A stretch of DNA of 64,000 nt from Amycolatopsis thailandensis (GTDB taxonomy: Bacteria; Actinomycetota; Actinomycetes; Mycobacteriales; Pseudonocardiaceae): contig NZ_NMQT01000094.1 in NCBI RefSeq assembly GCF_002234405.1, positions 1 to 64,000 on the forward strand, read 5' to 3'. Position numbers and translations under genes: made by a program. Of this stretch, positions 39,069-47,819 are shown piece after piece (position 1 is the first letter of the stretch; each line of letters starts with the position of its first letter). A model generated the notes under the pieces. It was not told the DNA's origin. It saw nothing but the letters and a program-made list of their open reading frames with translations, and did not search any database.

Positions 39069-39949
39069 GGAACGAATTCCGGCGCATCGCCGACGAGATC
39101 CCCGGCGGTACCTGGCTCGACGACCTCGCCCGCGCTTCGGCGATGGCCGCGTACGCGAAGTTCGAACGGACGTCGCGCTCGCCGCTGCTTCGCGTGTCCG
39201 TGATCGGTGAGTCGCATCTCGACGCGTACACCTTCTCGGACATCAGCCGCGCGTTGCAGGACGCGACGGCCAAGATCGGGCACATCATCCGGAACCCGTC
39301 GGGCGAGGTGACCTTCGTCCAGCCCGCGGACCGGGAGAAGGCCCCGCTGATCCAGCGCGGCCAGGCGGGCAACGCGATCTTCTTCGGCTTCCCCGAACCG
39401 GCGCTCGACGACGCGCTCATCCACGACGGGATCGAGTCGCTGTCCGAACGCGCGGTCAAGGAACTGTGCGACTTCCTGCCGGCCAACGGCTCCGACGACG
39501 GCGCGCTGGACGCGGTGCTGTTGCAGCGCGACACCGTCCGCAACGCGGTCAGCGACATCGTCAACGCGGTCAGCAAGCACGCCGGGATCGGCATGGCGCT
39601 GACCCCGACCGCCGGCGACGAGCTGACCCGCAGCATGACCACCGAGCAGGCGCGGATCCTGTCCGGGAGCCTGCGCGAGTCACGCGAGGCCGTCGGTTAT
39701 GAGACGGTCAGCGGCAGGCTGGACGGCGTCCGTACCCGGCGCCGGATCTTCTATCTCGAACGCGAGTCGGGCGGCACGATCCAGGGCGCTGTCGCACCGG
39801 ATCTGCTCGACGAGATCAAGGAGAACCTCGACCGGCCGGTGACCGCCCGGCTGCGGGTCGTGCGGACGACGACCATCGACGGTCGCCGCGGCCGCCCGGT
39901 GCACGAACTGCTGGAGATCACCCCGGAAGTCAGCCTGTTCGATCAGTGA
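39065..39949 (+). CDS. Unrecognised partner protein of the DUF6932-like gene
   Basis: A 294-aa soluble protein I do not recognise. Notable stretches are LRVSVIGESHLDAYTFSDIS (~45), IRNPSGEVTFVQPADREKAP (~75), AIFFGFPEP, ERAVKELCDFLPANG and a C-terminal RRRIFYLERESGGTIQGAV. It has no membrane segment or signal peptide. The GTG start overlaps the upstream stop, so a two-protein unit is likely. Long shared translation coupling suggests stoichiometric partners. Confidence 0.7.
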   Translation: MRNEFRRIADEIPGGTWLDDLARASAMAAYAKFERTSRSPLLRVSVIGESHLDAYTFSDISRALQDATAKIGHIIRNPSGEVTFVQPADREKAPLIQRGQAGNAIFFGFPEPALDDALIHDGIESLSERAVKELCDFLPANGSDDGALDAVLLQRDTVRNAVSDIVNAVSKHAGIGMALTPTAGDELTRSMTTEQARILSGSLRESREAVGYETVSGRLDGVRTRRRIFYLERESGGTIQGAVAPDLLDEIKENLDRPVTARLRVVRTTTIDGRRGRPVHELLEITPEVSLFDQ

Positions 39950-40110
39950 TCGGGTTTCCGATATTTGGTGATACCACATTTCTCGTCAAAAAATATCGAT
40001 GACCGCTTGATCATCGTGGAATGATGACTTTTTCCGGCAGGTAACAATTTCGGCCATTGCCCCGAACGATGGGTTAACGTCTTCGGACGGAAGCCTCCGA
40101 AAGGGCACGT

Positions 40111-40761
40111 ATGCCGACCGATCCACCACTCCCGCACCCGCCGGCGACCCGCTACGGCCCGGGGTTCGCCACCCACGGAACTCGTCATCGGAAGCCCAAG
40201 AACGGCCTGGTCATCGCCGGTTTCCTGGTCGGACTGGCGGCCCTCGGGGTCGCCTTCGTCCCGGTCGCCGGGGTGGCAGCCTGGCCGCTCGCCGTGACCG
40301 GAGTGATTCTTTCCGTGATCGGTTTGACCAAAATCAAGAAGGGCGAAGCAGACAAGAAGGGAATGGGGATCGCGGGACTCGCGCTTTCCGTTGCCGGTTT
40401 GCTGGCCGCGGGCGGGTTACTGGTCTACACCAACTTCTTTGCTACCGGCCGGTCGGGACTGCACATCCCGGCGGTCGCGGGGGACAAGCACACCGTCGAG
40501 TTCGTCGTCAGCGCGTCCGGCGGCGCGACCGTCCGGTTCGGTTCGCTCAACGACCAGCGCAGCGAAACGACCCCGGCGAGCACCGACGACTGGCGCGGCA
40601 CGGCGTCGTTCAACTCGGGCGACTATCTGCTCACCGTCACCGCGGACACCCGGAACGCGTCGGTCAGCAACCAGATCTCCTGCACGATCCTGGTCAACGG
40701 CCAGAAGGTGGCGGAGAACAAGGGGCAGACCATCGCCTTGTGCACCGCGAGCACCGGCTGA
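40111..40761 (+). CDS. Membrane protein with DUF4190-like and MmpS-like parts
   Basis: A 216-aa protein. The N-terminal Pro-rich leader is followed by two or three hydrophobic segments (GLVIAGFLVGLAALGVAFVP ... AWPLAVTGVILSVIGL ... AGLALSVAGLLAAGGLLVY), as in DUF4190 proteins. The outer C-terminal domain (HTVEFVVSASGGATVRFGSL ... CTILVNGQKVAENKGQTIALC) resembles the MmpS lipid-transport accessory domain and has a Cys pair that may form a disulfide. Confidence 0.75.
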   Translation: MPTDPPLPHPPATRYGPGFATHGTRHRKPKNGLVIAGFLVGLAALGVAFVPVAGVAAWPLAVTGVILSVIGLTKIKKGEADKKGMGIAGLALSVAGLLAAGGLLVYTNFFATGRSGLHIPAVAGDKHTVEFVVSASGGATVRFGSLNDQRSETTPASTDDWRGTASFNSGDYLLTVTADTRNASVSNQISCTILVNGQKVAENKGQTIALCTASTG

Positions 40762-40773
40762 CCCCTCAACGCG

Positions 40774-40829
40774 TTTCGTCCTCTGAATGCGGTAGTTGCG
40801 CAGGCAAGTACCGCATTCAGAGGACGAAA
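40774..40829. repeat. Palindrome, GTTTCGTCCTCTGAATGCGG family
   Basis: TTTCGTCCTCTGAATGCGGT plus A pairs with TACCGCATTCAGAGGACGAAA around a 14-nt loop. Same family as 20597 and 50890. It lies in the 279-bp convergent gap before the AfsR-like gene; the rest of the gap is plain GC-rich DNA. Confidence 0.9.
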
Positions 40830-41040
40830 GGCGGCCAGCCGCCTGGCGGCCGGCCGGTATCGCCCCCACCTCCACCGGCCGGACCGCCACGAGCCGCTCC
40901 TGGCGGCCCTTCAGACGGCCCCGAAAGGGCCGCCCGAGCGCCGATCCCTACCGCATGCCCCTCCCCTAGGGCTCGATCGACACTGAACGGGACCCTACGC
41001 GCGTGAACCGCGAGGCCACTAAGAATCCGCTAAGGATCAC

Positions 41041-43830
41041 TCACGGACCTTCGCCGAGGTCCGTCAGTTCCGCACGGACCAGCGCGGCGAGCTTCGGATT
41101 GGCGTCCGCCAGGATTTTCAACGCGAGCGCGAACTGCTCGCGGGCACCGTCCACATCCGACCCGGCCCGCAGGATCCTGCCCAGGGTCAGCCGCAGTACG
41201 CCTTCCTGGAGGACGAAGCGGCGGCTGATCGTCAGGTCCACGGCCTCCCAGACGTACCGTTCGGCGGCGGCGAGTTCGCCGATCCGCATGCTCAGTTCGG
41301 CCAGGTTGTTCAGCGAGACGACGACGTAGCTTTCGTCGCCGAGGGTCCGGTCGATCTCCAGGGAGGCGACCTGGTGCCCGATCGCCTCGATGAACCGTCC
41401 GGACCGTTTTTCGGCCTCCGCGCAGTTGTTGAGCGCCTGCCCGCAGAGTTCGAGATCGCCGGTCAGCTCCGTCTCTTCGATCGCCTGCCGCAGCGTCCTG
41501 ATGGCGTCGTCGTACCGCTCCAGCAGGGTCAGCGCGGAGCCGAGGTGGATGTTCGCCGAGACCATCAGCCGGTTGTCGCCGATCGCGCTCGCGAGTTCGA
41601 GCGCGCGTTCGGCGTCGGCCAGACAGCCTTGCGGGAGTTCGAAGGTGAGCGCGATGGCGCAGCGGGAGATCAGCATCCAGCAGCGGCCGAGGACGTCGCC
41701 GGACCGCTCGGCGGCCTCCAGTCCGATCTCGACCAGCCGTGTCCAGTCGTCGAGCAGCGGGTACACCGCGCGATAGGTGTGCGCGACCCGGGCCAGCCGC
41801 CAGACGTCCCCGTGACGCCCGTCGGCACGGGCCGCTTCGAGGACCTCCAGGAGGTTCTCCCATTCCGCGGCGAACCAGTCCTGCGCTTCGGCGAAGGAGC
41901 CCATCGGCGGCGTCTGGGCGTCGGTCAGCACGCCGGTGAAGTCGAGGGGGTCGACGATCCGCAGCATCTTCCGCCGGGCCCGGTCGGCGACGGACTGGTA
42001 GTACCGCACGGATCGGGTCAGCACGTCCCGCCGGTCGGTCTCGTCGAGTTCGTTCTCCGCCAGCTCGCGCAGGAACAGGCGGACGAGGTCGTGCGGGACG
42101 AAGGAGTCGCGGCCGGTTTCGGCGAGCAGGTTGTGCGCGGCGAGGACCCGCAGATGCCGTCGCGCCTCGGCGACCGTGATCCCGCCGATCGCGGCCGTCA
42201 GATGCGAACCGGCCGAAACGCACTGCACGACGCCGAGCCGCAGGAACGTGTCCGCGACCTCGGGCGGCAGGCCGCGGAACGAGACGTCGAACGCCGCGCG
42301 GACCCCGTCGTCCGGGCCCTCGACGTCGAGCGCGGCCAGCCTGGTGCGCTCGTTGCCGAGTTCTTCGACCAGGTCCTGCGCGGACCACTGCGCGCTGGCG
42401 GCGAGCCGGGCGCCCGCGATCCGCAGCGCCAGCGGGAGATATCCGCAGAGCCGGGCGAGCGCGTGGTTGAGGTCGAACCCGGCGGGCCCGGCGAGTTCCT
42501 CGATCAGCCGGACGGCGTCGCCGGGCGCGAGCGTGCCGAGGACGCGCAGTTTGGCCGCGTTGGACACGGCGAGGCCGTCGAGCCGCGACCGGCTGGTCAC
42601 CAGCGTCATCGACCGTGAGCCGGGCGGCAGCAGCGGCCGGACCTGTTCGGCGGAGCGGGCGTTGTCGAGGATGACCAGCATCCGGCGGCCGGCGATCATC
42701 GAGCGGTAGAGCGCGACGCGTTCGTGGACCTGCTCCGGGACGCCCTCGGCGGGGACGCCGAGCCCGAGCAGGAACTGGGTGAGCAGTTCGGCGGGCTCCA
42801 GCGGCGGGTGGTGCGGGTCGAAACCGCGCAGCGAGGCGAAAAGGATGCCGTCGGGGAAGCGGCGGACGGCGCGATGCGCCCACCACACCACCAGGCTGCT
42901 CTTGCCGATCCCGGCCGTTCCGGTCACCACGCCGACCGCGGTCTCGCCCGCTTCGGCCCGCTCGGCGAGTCCGTCGAGCCAGGCCAGATCGGCCTCGCGT
43001 CCGGCGAGGTTCGGCACGGCGGGCGGCAGCTGCTGGACGGGGTGCGTCTCGGCCTTCGGTTCCGCGAAGACCTTGACCGGCAGGTCGTCGTTCAAAACGC
43101 GTTCGTGCAGCCAGCGCAGGTCCGCGCCGGGTTCGACGCCGAGGGTCCGCAGGGTCGCGCGGGACACCGTGCGGTAGAGCTCGAGCGCGTCGCCGCGGCG
43201 TCCGGCGTGATACAGCGCGCGCATCAGCTGACCGGCGGTGCGCTCGGCCAGCGGGTTCGCGCGGACCAGCGGGCTGAGCTCGACGATGAGTTCCGCGTGC
43301 CTGCCGAGTTCGAGGTCCGCGTCGACCCTGGCGCCGTGGACGGCGAGCCGCAGGTCCTCCAGTTCGGGGGCGCGCACGGAACCGGGCACCCCGGCCAGCG
43401 CGGGCCCCTGCCAGAGCGCGAGGGCCTCGGCGAGCAGCTCGGACGCCTTCTCCGGGTCTTCGGTCGAGGACTGTTCCAGCAGCGCGCGGGCGCGGTGGAC
43501 GTCGATCCTCGCCGGTTCGACGGTGAGCTGGTAGCCGGGCGGCGCGGTGTGGATCCGGGCGCCGCGCGGATGGTCGCCCTGGATGTCGCGGAGTACGCGC
43601 CGCAGGTGGGAGACGTTGCCGTGGACGATCGTGCGGGCGGTGGCGGGCGGGTCGTGACCCCACAGCGCGTCGATGATCTCGTCGAGCGCGACGACCTTGT
43701 TGACCTTCAGTGCCAGCAGCGCGAGCAGGCCGCGGACGCCGGGACCGCCGACGGGGACGGGCCGTTCGCCGTCGAGGAGCCGCACGGGACCGAGGAGCTG
43801 GAAACGGGCAGGGGAACCGTTTTCGCCCAT
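41041..43830 (-). CDS. AfsR/SARP-type transcriptional regulator with NB-ARC and TPR domains
   Basis: A 929-aa STAND regulator. It has an OmpR-like DNA-binding domain (~8-95), a BTAD (~100-245, ending EPGADLRWLHERVL), an NB-ARC ATPase (Walker A GTAGIGKS ~302; MLVILDNARS; GYLPLALRIAGARL) and C-terminal TPR repeats (~600-929). AfsR relatives activate secondary-metabolism or global genes, often under Ser/Thr-kinase control. No biosynthetic cluster adjoins it, so a pleiotropic role is more likely. ATG 43830 gives the standard N-terminus. Confidence 0.93.
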   Translation of the reverse strand: MGENGSPARFQLLGPVRLLDGERPVPVGGPGVRGLLALLALKVNKVVALDEIIDALWGHDPPATARTIVHGNVSHLRRVLRDIQGDHPRGARIHTAPPGYQLTVEPARIDVHRARALLEQSSTEDPEKASELLAEALALWQGPALAGVPGSVRAPELEDLRLAVHGARVDADLELGRHAELIVELSPLVRANPLAERTAGQLMRALYHAGRRGDALELYRTVSRATLRTLGVEPGADLRWLHERVLNDDLPVKVFAEPKAETHPVQQLPPAVPNLAGREADLAWLDGLAERAEAGETAVGVVTGTAGIGKSSLVVWWAHRAVRRFPDGILFASLRGFDPHHPPLEPAELLTQFLLGLGVPAEGVPEQVHERVALYRSMIAGRRMLVILDNARSAEQVRPLLPPGSRSMTLVTSRSRLDGLAVSNAAKLRVLGTLAPGDAVRLIEELAGPAGFDLNHALARLCGYLPLALRIAGARLAASAQWSAQDLVEELGNERTRLAALDVEGPDDGVRAAFDVSFRGLPPEVADTFLRLGVVQCVSAGSHLTAAIGGITVAEARRHLRVLAAHNLLAETGRDSFVPHDLVRLFLRELAENELDETDRRDVLTRSVRYYQSVADRARRKMLRIVDPLDFTGVLTDAQTPPMGSFAEAQDWFAAEWENLLEVLEAARADGRHGDVWRLARVAHTYRAVYPLLDDWTRLVEIGLEAAERSGDVLGRCWMLISRCAIALTFELPQGCLADAERALELASAIGDNRLMVSANIHLGSALTLLERYDDAIRTLRQAIEETELTGDLELCGQALNNCAEAEKRSGRFIEAIGHQVASLEIDRTLGDESYVVVSLNNLAELSMRIGELAAAERYVWEAVDLTISRRFVLQEGVLRLTLGRILRAGSDVDGAREQFALALKILADANPKLAALVRAELTDLGEGP

Positions 43831-44011
43831 GGCAAGCACCCCTCCTCCGATCTCTCCCCTTACCGGAGTAGCCAACCTACCGCGCGAAGACGCCGCCAAC
43901 CAGAAAACACGAGGAAAGAGAGACATAGCGGGACACAACCGACCCCGCGAATTGATCCAGGTCTGGAGCCGGGGTGTCCTCGGTGGTCGTACTGGCACTT
44001 CTTGCTCACCG

Positions 44012-44068
44012 AGTCCGTGAAGGCCTCCTTCCCTACCTTCAGGGTGGGGAAGGAGGCCTTCACGGACT
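44012..44068. repeat. Palindrome, GTGAAGGCCTCCTTC family
   Basis: AGTCCGTGAAGGCCTCCTTC and its complement pair over about 26 bp around TTCA, with one mismatch. Closely related to 51008-51054. It lies about 200 bp upstream of the AfsR-like gene. Confidence 0.9.
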
Positions 44069-44180
44069 TGAGCTGAGGCCAACCGCGGCCCAGATCCGCG
44101 CAGGTAACCAAATACCGGTCCGCCCACCCGCTGCACACGAAGGCTGGAGCCGTCGCTTTGGAAGCGCGTCAGCGCGGCGC

Positions 44181-44227
44181 AATAAAAAGAGCTCCGTGCC
44201 ATCAGTCCCGATCTGATGGCACGGAGC
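44181..44227 (-). terminator. Rho-independent terminator of ectABCD
   Basis: A 15-bp perfect stem GCTCCGTGCCATCAG with its complement around 7 nt, followed on the minus strand by TCTTTTTATT. This is the best classical intrinsic terminator in the window. It lies about 220 bp after the ectD stop. Confidence 0.9.
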
Positions 44228-44344
44228 CGGGGGATGTCCGATTTGGGCCGCCTGGGGGCGCGACCCACACCGGACATCGGCGTCCACGTCCGTCCGGGTG
44301 GGCTCACCCCGAGCGAAGAACCCGTTCGACCGTCGACAACACCT

Positions 44345-44374
44345 ACGTGAGCGAGCCCACTGGCCCGCTCACGT
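44345..44374 (-). terminator. Hairpin after ectD
   Basis: ACGTGAGCG and CGCTCACGT form a 9-bp stem with a 12-nt loop about 70 bp past ectD, without a U-tract. Possibly a processing or attenuating hairpin. Confidence 0.4.
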
Positions 44375-44446
44375 GGCGACAACGTAACAGGGCGCACACT
44401 CGTGGCTACAGGCACCCCTTGATAGCCTTCGCCACCTGCGGTTCGT

Positions 44447-45346
44447 CTACCGCGACAGCGGGGTCGAGTCGCGGCCGGCGATGAACGCGGGACGGCGTTC
44501 GATGGCCGCGAAGGGCTCCCGCAACGCGTTCTCGACGCTGTTGAACACGATGAAGATGTTCGACCGCGGGTACGGCGTGATGTTGTTGGACGAACCGTGC
44601 ATCACATTCGAATCGAACCAGAGCGCCGAACCGGCCTGTCCGGTGAATTGGTCGATTCCGTATTCGGCGGCGAGTTTGGTGATGTCATCCTCGCCGGGAA
44701 CACCGACCCGCTGCTCTTTCAGCGAGCTCTTGTAGTTGCTCTGCGGGGTTTCCCCGGCGCATTGGACGAAGGTCCTCTGCGACCCCGGCATCACCATCAG
44801 CCCGCCGTTGAACGGGTAGTTGTCGGTGAGCGCGATGGAGCAGCTGACCGCTCGCGGCGCGGGCATGCCGTCTTCGGCGTGCCAGGTTTCGAAGTCCGAG
44901 TGCCAGTAGAACCCGGTGCCCTTGAAGCCGGGCATGTAGTTCACGCGGCTCTGGTGGATGTAGACCTCGGAGCCGAGGATCTGCCGGGCCCGGTCGAGGA
45001 CGCGCGGGTCGCGGACGAGTTCCGCGATCAGCGCGCTGGTCTCGTGGACGTCGAAGATGGAGCGGACCTCACCGGTTTTGGCTTCGGTGATGACACGCTC
45101 GTCGTCGCGGTGGTCCCCCGACGACATCCGCACGAGTTCCTGCCAGTACGTCTGGATCTCGCCAGGCGACAACAACTGGTCGACGACGGTGTAACCACGG
45201 GTCTCGTGGTTGGCGAGGGTGGCCGCGTCGAGCGGCCCGTCGCCCTCGGTGCCCCAGACGGTGGGGTGTGTCCTGGGCAGGTGTTCGGGCTTACCCGTGA
45301 TGCGGGTCGGGTAACTGTCGTCGACTCGGGTGTCGGTCAGCGTCAA
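44447..45346 (-). CDS. ectD: Ectoine hydroxylase EctD
   Basis: Fe(II)/2-oxoglutarate dioxygenase that turns ectoine into 5-hydroxyectoine. 299 aa. The iron ligands lie in FYWHSDFETWHAEDG (His, Asp) and SNVMHGSSNN (distal His), with the EctD signature between. TTG start with GAGGAGG 8 nt upstream. Last gene of ectABCD; its presence implies hydroxyectoine production for osmotic, heat or desiccation stress. Confidence 0.97.
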   Translation of the reverse strand: MTLTDTRVDDSYPTRITGKPEHLPRTHPTVWGTEGDGPLDAATLANHETRGYTVVDQLLSPGEIQTYWQELVRMSSGDHRDDERVITEAKTGEVRSIFDVHETSALIAELVRDPRVLDRARQILGSEVYIHQSRVNYMPGFKGTGFYWHSDFETWHAEDGMPAPRAVSCSIALTDNYPFNGGLMVMPGSQRTFVQCAGETPQSNYKSSLKEQRVGVPGEDDITKLAAEYGIDQFTGQAGSALWFDSNVMHGSSNNITPYPRSNIFIVFNSVENALREPFAAIERRPAFIAGRDSTPLSR

Positions 45347-45370
45347 AGCGGTCGCCTCCTCGAGCGATTC

Positions 45371-45760
45371 CTACGGTTCGGTTACGAGCGGGTACACGCC
45401 GTTCTCGTCGTGGACCTCACGGCCGGTGACGGGCGGGTTGAACACGCAGACGCACTTGATCTCGGTCTTGGGCCGGACCTGGTGCTTGTCGTGGTCGTTG
45501 AGCAGGTACAACGTGCCCGGCTTCAGCTGGAAGACCTCGCCGGTCGCGGTGTTCTCGAGCTCTCCCTCACCGGAGGTGATGAAGACCGCTTCGATGTGGT
45601 TCGCGTACCAGAAGTCGTTTACCGTCCCGGCGTAGAGCGTGGTCTCGTGCACCGAGAACCCGACGCCTTCCTTGGCGAGCACGATGCGCTTGCTTCGCCA
45701 GTTCGGGGTCTTGATGTCGGCGTCGGTATCGGTGACCTCGTCGAGTGTTCTGACAAGCAA
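45371..45760 (-). CDS. ectC: Ectoine synthase EctC
   Basis: Cupin enzyme that cyclises N-gamma-acetyl-diaminobutyrate to ectoine. 129 aa, starting (TTG) [20 protein letters not shown]; metal-site Glu/His residues are in [16 protein letters not shown] and [11 protein letters not shown] 45760 is chosen because AAGGAG is 7 nt upstream and the family begins M(I/L)VRTLDE. Third gene of the operon. Confidence 0.97.
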   Translation of the reverse strand: MLVRTLDEVTDTDADIKTPNWRSKRIVLAKEGVGFSVHETTLYAGTVNDFWYANHIEAVFITSGEGELENTATGEVFQLKPGTLYLLNDHDKHQVRPKTEIKCVCVFNPPVTGREVHDENGVYPLVTEP

Positions 45761-45804
45761 CGGAAAACTCCTTCTCGTTCTTGGTTGAGGGCGGCCGGTT
45801 CGGG

Positions 45805-47055
45805 TCAGTTGAGGACGGCGGCGACGGCCTCGTCGATGATCGACAGGCCCTTCGTGAGCTCGTCCTCGGTCAGGGTGAGCGGCGGGAGCACCTTCATGAC
45901 CTCGCCGTCGGGGCCGGAGGTCTCCATCAGCAGTCCGCGCTCGAAAGCGGCGGCGCAGACCTTGCCCGCGAGGTCCCCGTTGGGGAACTCGATGCCGCGG
46001 GCAAGGCCGCGGCCCTTCGCGAACAGGTTCGCGTCCGGGTACGCCTCGACGATGCCCTGGAAGGCGGCGGCGATGCGCTCGCCCTTGGCCTTCGTCGACT
46101 TCTCCAGTTCGTCGTCGCTCCAGTAGACGCGCAGCGCCTCGGCCGCGGTGACGAACGCCGGGCTGATGCCGCGGAAGGTGCCGTTGTGCTCGCCCGGCTC
46201 CCAGACGTCGAGGTCGGGGCGGATCAGCGTCAGCGCCATCGGGATGCCGTAGCCGCCGATGGACTTCGAGAGGCAGACGATGTCGGGCTTGATGCCCGCG
46301 TCCTCGAAGCTGAAGAACGGGCCGGTGCGGCCGCAGCCCATCTGGACGTCGTCGAGGATCAGCAGGATGCCGTGCTTCTTGCACAGGTCGTCCAGCGCCT
46401 TGAGCCACTCGATGCGCGCGGCGTTGATGCCGCCCTCGCCCTGGACGCCCTCGACGATGACGGCGGCGGGCTCGTTCAGGCCGCTGCCGGAGTCTTCGAG
46501 CAGCTTCTCGAAGTAAAGGAAGTCCGGAATGGAGCCGTCGAAGTAGTTGTCGTACGGCATCGGCGTGGCGTGCACCAGCGGGACACCGGCGCCGCCGCGC
46601 TTCATCGAGTTGCCGGTCACCGAAAGGGCGCCCAGCGTCATGCCGTGGAAGGCGTTGGTGAAGTTGATGACCGATTCCTTGCCGGTCACCTTGCGCGCGA
46701 GCTTCAGCGCGGCCTCGACCGCGTTCGCGCCACCGGGGCCGGGGAAGACGACCTTGTAGTCGAGGTCGCGCGGCTGGAGGATCTTCTCCTTGAACGTCTG
46801 GAGGAAGTCTCGCTTGGCCACGGTGAACATGTCGAGCGCGTGCGTGACGCCGTCACGGGCGATGTAGTCGATCAGCGCCCGCTTGAGCGCCGGGTTGTTG
46901 TGCCCGTAGTTGAGCGCGCCGGCGCCGGCGAAGAAGTCGAGATAGGCCTTGCCGTCTTCGTCGTACAGGTAGCTCCCCTGAGCCCTGTCGAACACCACGG
47001 GCCAGCCGCGGCTGTAACTGCGTACTTCGGATTCGAGTTCCTCGAAAATACTCAT
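45805..47055 (-). CDS. ectB: Diaminobutyrate-2-oxoglutarate transaminase EctB
   Basis: PLP class III aminotransferase making L-2,4-diaminobutyrate from aspartate semialdehyde. 416 aa. Motifs: [21 protein letters not shown] (~110), [16 protein letters not shown] (~225) and the PLP lysine in [15 protein letters not shown] (~260). ATG 47055 preferred over an adjacent GTG. Second gene of ectABCD. Confidence 0.97.
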   Translation of the reverse strand: MSIFEELESEVRSYSRGWPVVFDRAQGSYLYDEDGKAYLDFFAGAGALNYGHNNPALKRALIDYIARDGVTHALDMFTVAKRDFLQTFKEKILQPRDLDYKVVFPGPGGANAVEAALKLARKVTGKESVINFTNAFHGMTLGALSVTGNSMKRGGAGVPLVHATPMPYDNYFDGSIPDFLYFEKLLEDSGSGLNEPAAVIVEGVQGEGGINAARIEWLKALDDLCKKHGILLILDDVQMGCGRTGPFFSFEDAGIKPDIVCLSKSIGGYGIPMALTLIRPDLDVWEPGEHNGTFRGISPAFVTAAEALRVYWSDDELEKSTKAKGERIAAAFQGIVEAYPDANLFAKGRGLARGIEFPNGDLAGKVCAAAFERGLLMETSGPDGEVMKVLPPLTLTEDELTKGLSIIDEAVAAVLN

Positions 47056-47092
47056 CACGTTTTCTTTCTCCCTGGGATCCCCGGTTTACGTC

Positions 47093-47584
47093 CTAGTTGT
47101 TGCCGAGCGGACCGATTCGGTACAGGTCCTCCTGCTCATGCGTTCCTTCCTCGGCCGGGAAATCCGTCGCGGAGAACAGATCCTGGCGTTCCAAGGTGGC
47201 GTCCCAGCGCTTGGCGAACGAGGCGAACAACCGGATCGAAGCCTCGTTGTCCGGGGTGATCGTCGTTTCCAGGTACCGCACACCTTGTGCGGCGAGCCTG
47301 CTGAACAGGTCGTCGAGCAGTGCCCCGGCCAGGCCTTTTCCGCGCTGGGACGCGTCGACCGCGACCTGCCAGACGAAGCCGGTGTCCTGCTTCCGATACC
47401 CGATCACGAAACCGACCGGCTCGCCGTCGACTTTCGCGACGACCGAGGTGTCTGCGAAATCGTGGCACCACAGCAAATAGGCGTAAGGCGTGTTGAGATC
47501 GAGCTTCTTCGAATCGCGGGCGATTCTCCAGAGCGCGGCACCGTCTGCCTTGGTCGGATTTTCGATCAAGTGCTTTCCGGACAT
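47093..47584 (-). CDS. ectA: Diaminobutyrate acetyltransferase EctA
   Basis: GNAT enzyme that acetylates diaminobutyrate. 163 aa, with GFVWQVAVDASQRGKGLAGA as the acetyl-CoA loop (~80-105) and LETTITPDNEASIRLFASFA. First gene of ectABCD; ATG 47584 is used (a TTG two codons earlier is possible). The 235-bp upstream gap holds a GGTAACGGTAAC direct repeat (~47679-47690) and a CCGTTACC further out, which might be regulatory, but I see no clear promoter. Confidence 0.95.
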   Translation of the reverse strand: MSGKHLIENPTKADGAALWRIARDSKKLDLNTPYAYLLWCHDFADTSVVAKVDGEPVGFVIGYRKQDTGFVWQVAVDASQRGKGLAGALLDDLFSRLAAQGVRYLETTITPDNEASIRLFASFAKRWDATLERQDLFSATDFPAEEGTHEQEDLYRIGPLGNN

Positions 47585-47819
47585 GTCCAAGAAACGTACC
47601 GGAGGATTCGGGCGCGGTCAGATCAGCGCGGCGGCGGCAACGCGGCTACCTGCAACAACCCGGAAACACACGTGACAAAGGTAACGGTAACGTTTGAAGC
47701 GCAGCACTTGTGGGTAAGGCCGCTTCGTTGCGGTCTCACTGCATGTGACGATACCAACCGTTACCACTTCGTCGCACGGTCAGGACGCGATTCGGCGCGC
47801 CGAAACCGCGAGGAGGGGC

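Larger units (their letters stand above)
43831..44446. other. Non-coding gap between AfsR-like gene and ectD
   Basis: No gene is supported in these 616 bp. They hold a palindrome (44012-44068), a strong minus-strand terminator (44181-44227), a second hairpin (44345-44374) and presumably the AfsR-gene promoter. Confidence 0.7.

Noticed and set aside
42724-44076. Long plus-strand frame opposite the AfsR-like gene
   Set aside because: Composition is typical antisense; no domain.
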